Shown piece by piece: positions 18,504-26,780 of a stretch of 64,000 nucleotides of DNA (within the stretch, counting starts at the first letter, position 1; each line of letters opens with the position of its first letter). Source of the DNA: Sphingobacterium wenxiniae (GTDB lineage Bacteria; Bacteroidota; Bacteroidia; Sphingobacteriales; Sphingobacteriaceae); assembly GCF_900116225.1 (NCBI RefSeq), contig NZ_FOZZ01000006.1, positions 1 through 64,000 of the forward strand, given 5' to 3'. Under the pieces are notes generated by a model that had not been told where the DNA came from, did not search any database, and saw only the letters and a list, made by a program, of their open reading frames with translations. A program made the translations under genes and the position numbers.

Positions 18504-18914
18504 TTAACAATATTCTTCGAAGGCAGCAACCAAGTTGTCTGCAATCATTTGAGCAGGACGGCCTTCAATCATGTGTCTTTCGATGATATGTACTAATTTA
18601 CCATCTTTGAAAAGTGCCATTGCCGGAGAAGAAGGAGGATAAGGAAGCATGTATTCACGTGCTTTGTCTACAGCTTCTTTTTCCATACCGGCAAAAACGG
18701 TCACTAATTTGGCTGGTTTTTTTCCGTTCTCTACTGCGAAGCGTGCTGCTGGTCTTGCATTGGCCGCTGCACAACCGCAAACAGAGTTTACCACCACAAA
18801 AACGGTTCCTTCTGAAGGAATGGCTGCATCTACGTCAGCAGCAGTTTTTAATTCTTGAAAGCCAGCGTCTACCAATTCTTGACGCATTGGGGCTACTAAA
18901 TATTCTGGATACAT
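18504..18914 (-). CDS. Bacilliredoxin (BrxA/BrxB, YphP/YqiW family)
   Basis: 136 residues, full length for the family. The redox motif is CGC (C46 and C48 in VVNSVCGCAAANARPA), the hallmark of bacilliredoxins, which remove bacillithiol from proteins after oxidative stress. The rest is a thioredoxin fold (KPAKLVTVFAGMEKEAVDKARE; LFKDGKLVHIIERHMIEGRPA). Its own promoter is visible at 18960-18990 and a terminator follows. The family predicts that this organism makes bacillithiol; no synthesis gene is in the window. Confidence 0.93.
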   Translation of the reverse strand: MYPEYLVAPMRQELVDAGFQELKTAADVDAAIPSEGTVFVVVNSVCGCAAANARPAARFAVENGKKPAKLVTVFAGMEKEAVDKAREYMLPYPPSSPAMALFKDGKLVHIIERHMIEGRPAQMIADNLVAAFEEYC

Positions 18915-18959
18915 TTCTTTATATTAAAAAGTCAAAAAATTACACTACTCAATAAGGTA

Positions 18960-18990
18960 CAAATATAATCCTCTCGTCGTGTAAAATCAA
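18960..18990 (-). promoter_or_regulatory. Promoter of the bacilliredoxin gene
   Basis: On the minus strand TTG (18990-18988), a 20-base spacer and TATATTTG (18967-18960) fit the Bacteroidota consensus TTTG/TAnnTTTG. It lies 46 bases upstream of the start codon. Confidence 0.65.
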
Positions 18991-19031
18991 CCCTGCACTC
19001 TTAAATGAATGTCACAATATAACAGTCTGGT

Positions 19032-19062
19032 TTTGATTTACGTTGTTTATCAGCTATTTTTG
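19032..19062 (+). promoter_or_regulatory. ahcY: Promoter of ahcY
   Basis: TTTG (19032-19035), exactly 19 bases, then TATTTTTG (19055-19062): a textbook Bacteroidota sigma-A promoter, 26 bases upstream of the ahcY ATG. It is divergent from the bacilliredoxin promoter. Confidence 0.8.
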
Positions 19063-19087
19063 CAATTCGATTTAAAAAAGAAATACT

Positions 19088-20404
19088 ATGTCGTCAGTAG
19101 AAACTACTTATGTCCCTTACCGTGTTAAAGACATCTCTTTGGCCGAGTGGGGTAGAAAAGAAATAGAATTGGCAGAAGCTGAAATGCCGGGTTTGATGAG
19201 TTTGCGTAAAGAATACGGTGCTTCAAAACCATTGAAAGGGGCGAGAATTGCAGGTTGTTTGCACATGACCATTCAAACGGCAGTTTTGATTGAAACATTG
19301 GTAGAGTTGGGAGCAGAAGTAAGTTGGTCTTCTTGTAATATTTTTTCTACGCAAGACCATGCCGCTGCTGCGATAGCTGCTGCTGGTATTCCGGTTTACG
19401 CATGGAAAGGATTGACCGAGGAGGAATTTAACTGGTGTATTGAACAAACGTTGTTCTTTGGAGAGGAGCGCCAGCCGTTGAATATGATTTTGGATGATGG
19501 TGGCGATCTGACGAATATGGTTTTTGATAAATTCCCTGAGCTCATTGATGGTATCAAAGGTCTTTCTGAAGAAACGACAACTGGTGTGCACCGTCTTTAT
19601 GAGCGTATGAAAAACGGTACGTTGCATTTGCCTGCCATTAATGTGAATGACTCGGTTACAAAATCCAAGTTTGATAACAAATATGGTTGTCGCGAATCAT
19701 TGGTGGATGCTATCCGCCGTGCTACGGACCTGATGTTGGCAGGTAAAGTTGCTGTGGTAGCGGGTTATGGCGATGTGGGTAAAGGTTCGGCAGAGTCTTT
19801 GCGTTCTGCCGGTGTGCGTGTTATCGTGACCGAAATCGATCCTATCTGTGCTTTGCAGGCTGCTATGGAAGGCTATGAAGTGAAGAAAATGGCGGATGCA
19901 GTGAAAGAAGCAAATATTGTTGTGACAACAACTGGAAACTTTAATATTATTCGTCCGGAGCATTTCTTGGCAATGAAGGATAAAACTGTTGTTTGTAATA
20001 TCGGACACTTCGACAATGAAATTGATGTGGCTTGGTTGAACACAAACTACGGTTCGACAAAAGTAGAGATCAAACCGCAAGTAGATAAATACACTATCGA
20101 TGGTAAAGATGTTATCTTGTTGGCTGAAGGACGTTTAGTCAACTTGGGATGTGCGACTGGTCATCCATCCTTTGTGATGTCTAACTCGTTCACTAACCAA
20201 ACTCTGGCACAGATTGAGCTATGGGTGCATTCGGACAAATACGAGAAGCAAGTTTATACTTTGCCGAAACATTTAGATGAAAAAGTAGCACGTTTACACT
20301 TGGCGCATATTGGCGTAGAATTGGAAACGTTGACAGAAGAGCAAGCTGCTTATATCGGTGTGACGGTAGATGGACCTTATAAACCGGAAGCTTACCGATA
20401 TTAA
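19088..20404 (+). CDS. ahcY: Adenosylhomocysteinase
   Basis: 438 residues, normal length. It hydrolyses S-adenosylhomocysteine to homocysteine and adenosine, relieving product inhibition of methyltransferases. Conserved motifs include DDGGDLTNM, the NAD-binding [40 protein letters not shown] and the C-terminal [10 protein letters not shown] with the lysine-tyrosine pair that contacts NAD of the neighbouring subunit. It has its own promoter and ends before a perfect palindrome at 20412, so it is probably monocistronic. Confidence 0.98.
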   Translation: MSSVETTYVPYRVKDISLAEWGRKEIELAEAEMPGLMSLRKEYGASKPLKGARIAGCLHMTIQTAVLIETLVELGAEVSWSSCNIFSTQDHAAAAIAAAGIPVYAWKGLTEEEFNWCIEQTLFFGEERQPLNMILDDGGDLTNMVFDKFPELIDGIKGLSEETTTGVHRLYERMKNGTLHLPAINVNDSVTKSKFDNKYGCRESLVDAIRRATDLMLAGKVAVVAGYGDVGKGSAESLRSAGVRVIVTEIDPICALQAAMEGYEVKKMADAVKEANIVVTTTGNFNIIRPEHFLAMKDKTVVCNIGHFDNEIDVAWLNTNYGSTKVEIKPQVDKYTIDGKDVILLAEGRLVNLGCATGHPSFVMSNSFTNQTLAQIELWVHSDKYEKQVYTLPKHLDEKVARLHLAHIGVELETLTEEQAAYIGVTVDGPYKPEAYRY

Positions 20405-20411
20405 TTATTGC

Positions 20412-20441
20412 TGTAGAGACGTAGCATGCTACGTCTCTACA
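20412..20441. terminator. Perfect 30-base palindrome, bidirectional terminator
   Basis: TGTAGAGACGTAGCA (20412-20426) is followed directly by its reverse complement (20427-20441), with A/T-rich flanks. It ends ahcY on one side, and on the other contains the TAG stop codon (20439-20437) of the NadR-like kinase gene. Its sequence resembles a dispersed intergenic palindrome rather than a gene-specific one (inference). Confidence 0.75.
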
Positions 20442-20979
20442 TTTTAATAGCACCTAAAGCATTACTAAACCTTTCCTCTCCTTGTCCTGAGATTACAGTG
20501 TAATTCGCATTCAGGGCATTTAATTCTTTTTCCCACACCTGCATAAAATGTTCGCGTTGTTCGGGGAAATCACGTAATGGGTCATCCTGCCAAGGCAGAT
20601 CAATATCCATTAGGAGATAATGGTCATATTTTCTGGTCATAATTTCCTGTTTGACCTCCTGTGGAGTATCACCAAAAAGATGGTCACACCATATTTTAAC
20701 CGTGAGGATAGTGGTGTCGCAAACCAAAATCCCATTCTGGGCCAATGGTGTCAATGCGTGCTCCAGTGCCAATTGCCCATAAAACATATTCACTTCATCC
20801 TGTAATGTGTATTGCTTGTTTAGGTTGGCACAGTAATATCTGGCGTATTCCGGTACACAAACGGTGTGGAGGGTTTGGGCAAGATATTTTGCCATGGTTG
20901 ACTTACCTGTTGACTCCGGGCCGACTACGGCTATTTTTTTTAAAGAAGTGTTCACTATTTCTGAAGGCTCTACTTGCAA
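20437..20979 (-). CDS. NadR-like AAA ATPase / ribosylnicotinamide kinase domain
   Basis: 180 residues. The Walker A motif GPESTGKSTMAKYLA near the N-terminus is the signature of the kinase domain of NadR, which phosphorylates nicotinamide riboside for NAD salvage; VPEYARYYC and LLMDIDLPWQDDPLRDFPEQRE also fit. The adenylyltransferase and regulatory domains of full NadR are absent. No in-frame ATG lies upstream of the P-loop: a TAA stands immediately before TTG at 20979, leaving TTG (20979) or GTG (20955) as start. The last codon falls inside a palindrome. Usually such genes accompany pnuC, which is not here. Confidence 0.78.
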   Translation of the reverse strand: MQVEPSEIVNTSLKKIAVVGPESTGKSTMAKYLAQTLHTVCVPEYARYYCANLNKQYTLQDEVNMFYGQLALEHALTPLAQNGILVCDTTILTVKIWCDHLFGDTPQEVKQEIMTRKYDHYLLMDIDLPWQDDPLRDFPEQREHFMQVWEKELNALNANYTVISGQGEERFSNALGAIKM

Positions 20980-21082
20980 TTACAATAATACTAAAAGTGG
21001 TGGAAAGAAAGTTTATTCCTGTAAAGAAAATGGGAATGTGCCGTAAAAAAGCATGTTGAAGAAGAGGTGAAAAAGCCATTTA

Positions 21083-21107
21083 TATCTTTAAAAGGGATTT
21101 AAAGATA
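21083..21107. repeat. AT-rich hairpin downstream of the YkuK-like gene
   Basis: TATCTTTAAA and TTTAAAGATA enclose a 5-base loop about 40 bases beyond the YkuK-like stop codon. It may be a weak 3'-end hairpin for that minus-strand gene. Confidence 0.35.
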
Positions 21108-21147
21108 CATTCCCGATATCGGTATAGTTGCGTTAGCCTAGATGTGC

Positions 21148-21621
21148 CTATTGCACGATGCGGTCTGCGCAGCTGGTGCTGGCAAAAGACTCGGGCTTCG
21201 CTTTAAACTGAAATCCCATTCCCAAAATATAGCCCATGGCTTCTTTCAAAGCGATATTGGATTCAAAATGAGGATTGGTGTTAATGTCTGCGTGGACTTC
21301 TAAATCGATATGGTATTGGTCTAATAAGGGACAAAGCTGATAAGCTATGTCAATGGATTTTTGTACTTCGTACAGCATCCGTTCTTTGAGGCTCATTTTG
21401 TGTTCTTTTTTATCACGGTGGATGAACATAAAACCGCCTCGGTGTTCACGTAGGAAAACGATAACAGTTGCAAACTCGATTATTCCTCTTTTTACCTGAG
21501 AGTCCGTTCCGATATACACTTTTAGTTTGTTCCCTAAGTGTGCTTCCGTGCGGATGATTTCCTCAACGGCTTCGGTAATGGGCTTGTGGATGGTTTCGCC
21601 ATTGTATTTTTGCCAGTTCAT
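21148..21621 (-). CDS. YkuK-family (DUF458) RNase H-like protein
   Basis: 157 residues. The segment LKVYIGTDSQVKRGIIEFATVIV and the later DLEVHADINTNP place acidic residues as in the RNase H-like DUF458/YkuK family, for which no firm biochemical role is known. Length is typical of the family. It lies between upp and the NadR-like kinase, all on the minus strand, but with gaps of 168 and 219 bases, so co-transcription is uncertain. Confidence 0.75.
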   Translation of the reverse strand: MNWQKYNGETIHKPITEAVEEIIRTEAHLGNKLKVYIGTDSQVKRGIIEFATVIVFLREHRGGFMFIHRDKKEHKMSLKERMLYEVQKSIDIAYQLCPLLDQYHIDLEVHADINTNPHFESNIALKEAMGYILGMGFQFKAKPESFASTSCADRIVQ

Positions 21622-21694
21622 AATGGATGTAATTTTGTAGTGAAGTTAATATTATGTTGTTCATTTTCTGTTAATTTCGTTTTAAGTTTTTGTG

Positions 21695-21728
21695 TCCTCT
21701 CCCTCAGTCCCTCCCCAAAGGAGAGGGA
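21695..21728. repeat. Imperfect dyad in the upp-ykuK gap
   Basis: CCTCTCC near 21696 is complementary to GGAGAGG near 21720, with a C-rich interior. Further right, CTCATTTCCAAATT occurs twice (21813-21826 and 21829-21842), the second copy overlapping the end of upp. The dyad may end the upp transcript. Confidence 0.5.
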
Positions 21729-21840
21729 AGCTAAATTAGTTACCTGTATAGTTTATCTGCAATCGCAAAGCATTTTCCACTTTCAATTGATCATTTTCCA
21801 CTCTCAAATCTTCTCATTTCCAAATTCCCTCATTTCCAAA

Positions 21841-22485
21841 TTATTCCTTATTGCCATATGCCAAATCCCCAGCATCTCCTAAGCCCGGCACAATATAGGC
21901 TTTGGAGGTTAGTTCATTGTCGACTGCTCCAATCCAAAGATGTACTTCGGGCAAGAACGCACGAACATGTTGCAGGCCTTCCTCAGAGGCAATGACGGAT
22001 GCAATGTGCATTTCCTTGATATTGTAATCGGCTAGTAAATCCTTGCAGCATAGCACTAAACTTTTCCCCGTAGCCAGCATTGGGTCAGCTATGATAACGA
22101 TTTTATCATCCAGATTGGGCGTATTACAGTATTTTTTGTGGATTTCCATTTCGCCACTTTTCTTGGTGTGTCGATAGGCTGCAATAAAAGCATTATCAGC
22201 TTTGTCAAAAACGTTCAACATACCTTGGTGAAATGGCAATCCTGCGCGGATAATGGTAGCTAAAACAGGTTGTTCTTCCAATAAATTGTGTTCTGCGACA
22301 CCCAATGGTGTTTCAACGGATTCTGGATGATAGGTTAAAGTCTTGCTGATTTCGTAGGCCATAACTTCGCCCAGCCGCTCCAAATTTCTCCGAAACCGCA
22401 TACGGTCTTGTTGTATCTGAATGTCTCGCAGCTCTGCTAGATAATGGTTGGCAATGCTGTTCTCTTTGGTCAAAATAGTTACCAT
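21841..22485 (-). CDS. upp: Uracil phosphoribosyltransferase
   Basis: 214 residues from the ATG at 22485 (MVTILTKENSIANHYL). A start further upstream would add 24 hydrophobic residues not seen in the family. It converts uracil and PRPP to UMP. The PRPP-binding loop reads IVIIADPMLATGKSLVL, and the uracil-binding C-terminus PGLGDAGDLAYG is intact. RAGLPFHQGMLNVFD is also diagnostic. Confidence 0.95.
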   Translation of the reverse strand: MVTILTKENSIANHYLAELRDIQIQQDRMRFRRNLERLGEVMAYEISKTLTYHPESVETPLGVAEHNLLEEQPVLATIIRAGLPFHQGMLNVFDKADNAFIAAYRHTKKSGEMEIHKKYCNTPNLDDKIVIIADPMLATGKSLVLCCKDLLADYNIKEMHIASVIASEEGLQHVRAFLPEVHLWIGAVDNELTSKAYIVPGLGDAGDLAYGNKE

Positions 22486-23383
22486 AGCAGTTAGATTTAG
22501 TACTACTAATTTAATAAAAAAAAACTGAATTATTGTTTTTATACGGTATATGGACACAGGGAAAACGCATCTTAATTTTTATACTTAAAAAATATGGACG
22601 TTTTATTTAATCAATGTTTTGTCGCTCAAGCTCCCGAAAGCATTCGGGACACGGCACGACTGGCTCATACTTTTGTCTTGCCAAAAGTATGCAAAAGCGT
22701 GTCGCTGAAAAGCTTTGACCAAATGGATAGTGCAAAAAGTATCTTTCTACATGGTCAAAACGTTTGATGCGTCCCACATCCCCGCACTTATCCCGCATCG
22801 AGAATAGTTTAAGGCGACATTTATTGTTAAGGAGGGATTGGTGCGAGTAGAGGAAGACGATTCTCATCGCCTCTTATACTAAGCAACGCGAATTCGGTAT
22901 CTGTCTCATCCCAGTGGCGGAAAAACCAAGGAAATCGCGATGGGATGTGGAGGAGGGAAAGGCATGGAACTATTGTACGAAGCTAACTAAAGAGCTTCGG
23001 GCAGTTGTTTCAGCTTTGGGAGGGATTTCCTTTGTGAGCGTTGGGATTGTGTGCCGTGTCTCGGCTCTGACGAGGACAAGCCATCCGCCGACCGGCGGAG
23101 ACAAAGGGTTTTGATTACTTTTGGCCTCAAAATTGCAAAGCAATCATCCATTCCCTTGAAAATAAACACGAATGGATAACTAATGCCTTGTCCCGGCGAG
23201 GGACGGAAAGGTTGTGAGGTGGGAAAAATCGACAATTGTCGAATGAAGACGTCCGTTTTCATCCAATACAACTCGCTATAAAAAACTATTTTTGATACGT
23301 TTAGCCTTTCTTCATGACAATCTTTCGATAAACTATGTCGGATTTTTGAGTAACTTTATATTTCGTTCAGTGAGATCAGATAA
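22486..23383. repeat. 898-base gene-free mosaic of palindromic repeats
   Basis: No convincing gene on either strand. Dyads seen: TCCCGAA/TTCGGGA (22632-22649), CTTTTG/CAAAAG around 22671-22688, TCCGCCG/CGGCGGA (23084-23099) and GTCCC/GGGAC (23190-23204). The first and the last recur elsewhere in the window (28478 and 39068). Short open frames here lack ribosome-binding sites and protein-like composition. The last 60 bases before uvrB are AT-rich and should hold its promoter; TAACTTTA near 23350 is a weak -7 candidate. Confidence 0.7.
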
Positions 23384-25414
23384 ATGAAATTTAATTTAAC
23401 TTCCGAATATCGGCCGACAGGCGACCAACCACAAGCTATTAAACAGTTAGTTGAAGGTGTGGATCAAGGTGAAGAATACCAAACACTATTGGGCGTAACA
23501 GGATCAGGTAAGACTTTTACTATTGCCAATGTTATTCAAGAGACACAGCGACCTACATTGATATTGAGTCATAATAAGACCTTAGCTGCACAACTTTACG
23601 GAGAGTTCAAACAGTTTTTCCCCGACAATGCCGTCAACTATTTTGTGTCATATTACGATTATTACCAGCCCGAGGCATTTATAGCTTCTTCCAATACCTA
23701 TATCGAAAAGGATTTACAGATTAACGAGGAAATTGAGAAGCTCCGATTGGCAACGACTTCATCGTTGATGTCCGGTCGTCGTGACATTGTGGTCGTTTCG
23801 TCTGTCTCCTGTATCTACGGTATGGGTAACCCGGAGGATTTTTCCCGTTCGATTTTCCGCTTTGCAGTCGGTATGACCATTAGCCGAAATGCGTTCCTAC
23901 ATCGCCTGGTGGAAATTCTGTACGCACGGACGACCGCTGATTTCAAGCGGGGGACTTTCCGGGTGAAAGGCGATATTGTTGATGTGTATCCAGCCTATTT
24001 GGACAATGCCTTCCGTATTTCGTTTTTTGGAGACGAGATTGATGAAATCAGCGAAATTGACCCAATTTCAGGGAAGACTATTTCGCGTATGGAGGACATC
24101 GCTTTATTCCCTGCGAATCTATTCGTTACACCTAAAGAAAAATTCACGCAGTCCATTTGGGCAATACAGGAAGAATTGGTGCAGCGCAAAGCACAATTAG
24201 AGGATGAGGGGAGGATGTTGGAGGCAAAACGTCTGGAAGAACGCGTGAATTATGATTTAGAGATGATGCGGGAATTGGGTTATTGTTCGGGTATTGAGAA
24301 CTATTCACGTTTCTTCGACGGACGGAAACCAGGGATGCGTCCTTTCTGTTTGTTGGATTATTTTCCGGAGGATTATCTGTTGGTTATCGATGAGAGCCAT
24401 GTAACCTTGCCGCAATTGCGGGCGATGTATGGAGGGGACCGTTCTAGAAAAATTTCTTTGGTCGAACATGGGTTCCGTCTGCCTGCTGCTTTGGATAACA
24501 GGCCGCTGAACTTTCCGGAATTTGAATCGTTGACGAATCAGACGATCTATGTTTCTGCTACGCCCGGAGATTATGAGCTCCAGCAGACTGAAGGTGTGGT
24601 TGTGGAACAGGTTATTCGACCGACAGGTCTTTTGGACCCTGTTATTGAGGTTCATCCTGCCATCAACCAAGTGGATGATTTTCTGGAAGAGGTTGATAAA
24701 ACGATAAAAGAAGGAGGTCGTATATTAGCGACTACACTGACCAAGCGGATGGCAGAGGAACTCACCAAGTATATGAGTCGGTTGAATATCAAGGTGCGTT
24801 ATATACACTCCGAAATTAAGACATTGGAGCGTGTGGAAATTCTCCGGGGTTTGCGTTTGGGTGAATTTGATGTATTGGTAGGTGTAAATCTGTTGCGTGA
24901 AGGACTGGATTTGCCAGAAGTAACATTGGTGGCTATTTTGGATGCAGATAAGGAAGGGTTTTTGCGCTCGGAGCGTTCGCTGATACAGACTATTGGGCGG
25001 GCGGCCCGTAATGAAAAAGGGCGTGTTATTATGTATGCGGATCACATGACAGATAGCATGCGTGTCACGATAGAGGAGACCAACAGGAGGAGAGAAAAGC
25101 AGATTGCTTATAATACGGAGCATGGTATCGTACCGCGTACTGTCGGTAAGACCAGAGAGGAGATCCTAGAACAAACTTCCGTAGCTGACTTTAAGCCCGG
25201 AGAACCAAAAGCTTATGTTGAACCGGATGCTGCGGCAGCTATTGCAGCAGACCCAGTGATGGAATATATGGGTAAAAATGATATGAAAAAGGCTCTTGAT
25301 AACGTTCGGAAGAAAATGGAAAAAGCAGCAAAAGAAATGGATTTTCTGGAAGCAGCAAAATTGCGGGATGAGATGTTTGCTATGGAGAAACTTTTCGAAG
25401 AGCGTTTTGGGTAA
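23384..25414 (+). CDS. uvrB: Excinuclease ABC subunit B
   Basis: 676 residues, full length. It is the DNA-damage verification helicase of nucleotide excision repair, loading from UvrA and recruiting UvrC. Visible: Walker A GVTGSGKTF, the beta-hairpin motif YYDYYQPEAFI, DESHVTLPQ (helicase motif II), GLDLPEVTLVAILDADKEGFLRS, QTIGRAARN, and a C-terminal UVR domain (about 635-670) that binds UvrC. uvrC is also in this window, 14 kb away, but not in the same operon. Confidence 0.98.
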   Translation: MKFNLTSEYRPTGDQPQAIKQLVEGVDQGEEYQTLLGVTGSGKTFTIANVIQETQRPTLILSHNKTLAAQLYGEFKQFFPDNAVNYFVSYYDYYQPEAFIASSNTYIEKDLQINEEIEKLRLATTSSLMSGRRDIVVVSSVSCIYGMGNPEDFSRSIFRFAVGMTISRNAFLHRLVEILYARTTADFKRGTFRVKGDIVDVYPAYLDNAFRISFFGDEIDEISEIDPISGKTISRMEDIALFPANLFVTPKEKFTQSIWAIQEELVQRKAQLEDEGRMLEAKRLEERVNYDLEMMRELGYCSGIENYSRFFDGRKPGMRPFCLLDYFPEDYLLVIDESHVTLPQLRAMYGGDRSRKISLVEHGFRLPAALDNRPLNFPEFESLTNQTIYVSATPGDYELQQTEGVVVEQVIRPTGLLDPVIEVHPAINQVDDFLEEVDKTIKEGGRILATTLTKRMAEELTKYMSRLNIKVRYIHSEIKTLERVEILRGLRLGEFDVLVGVNLLREGLDLPEVTLVAILDADKEGFLRSERSLIQTIGRAARNEKGRVIMYADHMTDSMRVTIEETNRRREKQIAYNTEHGIVPRTVGKTREEILEQTSVADFKPGEPKAYVEPDAAAAIAADPVMEYMGKNDMKKALDNVRKKMEKAAKEMDFLEAAKLRDEMFAMEKLFEERFG

Positions 25415-25442
25415 AAGTGTATTCGTTTGAGCTTCTTTCTCG

Positions 25443-25471
25443 TACTCGTTTGAGCGTAGCGGTAACGAGTA
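25443..25471. repeat. Hairpin with CGCTACGCT loop (copy A)
   Basis: TACTCGTT (25443-25450) pairs with AACGAGTA (25464-25471). Read on the minus strand the loop is ACCGCTACGCTCA, nearly the same loop as in the hairpins at 25624 and 54579, whose stems are different. Confidence 0.65.
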
Positions 25472-25486
25472 TGGAAAAAACAACAC

Positions 25487-25505
25487 CCTCGTTTCAAAAA
25501 CGAGG
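25487..25505 (+). terminator. Hairpin CCTCGTTT/AAACGAGG, possible uvrB terminator
   Basis: CCTCGTTT (25487-25494) pairs with AAACGAGG (25498-25505). The position after uvrB suggests termination, but there is no T run. The same stem bases CCTCGTT/AACGAGG recur at 38986-39008. Confidence 0.4.
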
Positions 25506-25540
25506 ATGAGATGAGGGGGGTAGAAGACCGAAAGACAACT

Positions 25541-25657
25541 CTATCCTTAGTCTGTCGCGATGGACTGTTGCGTAGGGGACTCAGGACTTTTATATCCGGT
25601 AGTCTGAGACTACCCTTATTTCGTATCCTTAGAATGCTTCGCTAATTCTAAGGATAG
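25541..25657. repeat. Composite palindromic element, copy 1
   Basis: It contains the dyad GGTAGTCT-G-AGACTACC (25598-25614) and a 12-bp hairpin TATCCTTAGAAT / ATTCTAAGGATA (25624-25656) with loop GCTTCGCTA. The order and the first dyad match the element at 54507-54610, while the hairpin stem differs. The remaining bases up to proB (25658-25730) are AT-rich leader. Confidence 0.7.
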
Positions 25658-25730
25658 TGGCGGATTTTGTTAAAAACATTCTTATATTTAGATTTTTGTA
25701 ATAATTTAAAGTTTTTGTTAAGGATTTTTA

Positions 25731-26765
25731 ATGAAAAAACCTGTTTTAGTTATAAAATTTGGTTCGGCAGCTATCACCACCAAAGAGGGCGAAATTGATG
25801 AGCGTACCGTGTTGGAAATAGCACGACAAACGGCTCAATTGCAGTCAAGGTATAATATTGTATTGGTTTCTTCAGGAGCGGTAGCAGCGGGAAAACGCTA
25901 TCTGAAAAGTTATTCGGGTACTTTATCCGAGAAAAAAGCAGCAGCGGCTATAGGTAACCCTTTGCTCATTCGGACGTATAATACTTATTTCAAGCCTTTT
26001 AAAATCTCGCTTGCACAGAGTCTATGCGAGCGGCAGCACTTTGCTAACAGAGGTCAGTTTCTGCAATTGAAGAGCACCTATGAAGAGCTTTGGAAAAATA
26101 ATATCATTCCAATCGCAAATGAGAATGATGTGGTGAGTAACAAAGAGTTGAAATTTTCGGATAATGATGAACTTGCGACTTTGATTGCGGTGGGATTTGG
26201 TGCAGAACAGGTACTGTTTACGACCTCCGTAGCCGGGTTATTGGATAGTAAGGGGAATGTTGTCCGAGAAATTCAAAAAATAGATAAAGAGGCTTTTGGT
26301 TTAGTGCGTAAGGATAAATCTTCTGTGGGTTTGGGAGGTATGGTATCCAAGTTAAATTTTGCCCATTTGGCGAATCAGATGGGTATAAAAGCTGTGATTT
26401 TCAGTATGCAAGAGCCTGATGGACTCCTAAAAGCGGTGAAAGGGGAGATAGGAACGGTTTGTTTGCCTGCGGAGAAGAAAGTGTCATCCCGTAAAAAATG
26501 GCTTGCCAGCGGTAGCCTGATTAAAGCGATGGTGAAAATTGATGCCGGAGCAGAACAAGCGCTCCAAAGCCGGAAAAGCTTATTGGCAGTTGGTGTTGTG
26601 GCAATCAATCAATCTTTCGATGCCGGCGAAGTTTTTCAGATAGCCAATGATGCTGGGGAAGTGTTGGCAGTAGCAAAAGCGAAGGTGGATGTATTGGATT
26701 TGGCTTCTATCCAAAAGAAAAAGAATATGGCGATAGCACATGCGGATGATATTGTCTTGTTGTAA
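25731..26765 (+). CDS. proB: Glutamate 5-kinase
   Basis: 344 residues. It performs the first step of proline synthesis, phosphorylating glutamate. An amino-acid-kinase domain (VIKFGSAAITT at the start, VLVSSGAVAAGKRYL, NENDVVSNKELKFSDNDELATLIA) is followed by a C-terminal PUA-like domain (about 265-344). proA follows 15 bases later, so product channelling within an operon is likely. The sequence after GSLIKA is the expected linker to PUA. Confidence 0.95.
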   Translation: MKKPVLVIKFGSAAITTKEGEIDERTVLEIARQTAQLQSRYNIVLVSSGAVAAGKRYLKSYSGTLSEKKAAAAIGNPLLIRTYNTYFKPFKISLAQSLCERQHFANRGQFLQLKSTYEELWKNNIIPIANENDVVSNKELKFSDNDELATLIAVGFGAEQVLFTTSVAGLLDSKGNVVREIQKIDKEAFGLVRKDKSSVGLGGMVSKLNFAHLANQMGIKAVIFSMQEPDGLLKAVKGEIGTVCLPAEKKVSSRKKWLASGSLIKAMVKIDAGAEQALQSRKSLLAVGVVAINQSFDAGEVFQIANDAGEVLAVAKAKVDVLDLASIQKKKNMAIAHADDIVLL

Positions 26766-26780
26766 AATAAAAAAATCAAA

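Noticed and set aside
22486-22557. Longer N-terminus for upp
   Set aside because: The extra 24 residues are hydrophobic and unlike the family; the ATG at 22485 gives the usual length.
22607-23271. Short open frames between upp and uvrB as small genes
   Set aside because: Their translations are rich in Cys, Arg and Ser in a low-complexity manner, overlap palindromes and have no ribosome-binding sites.
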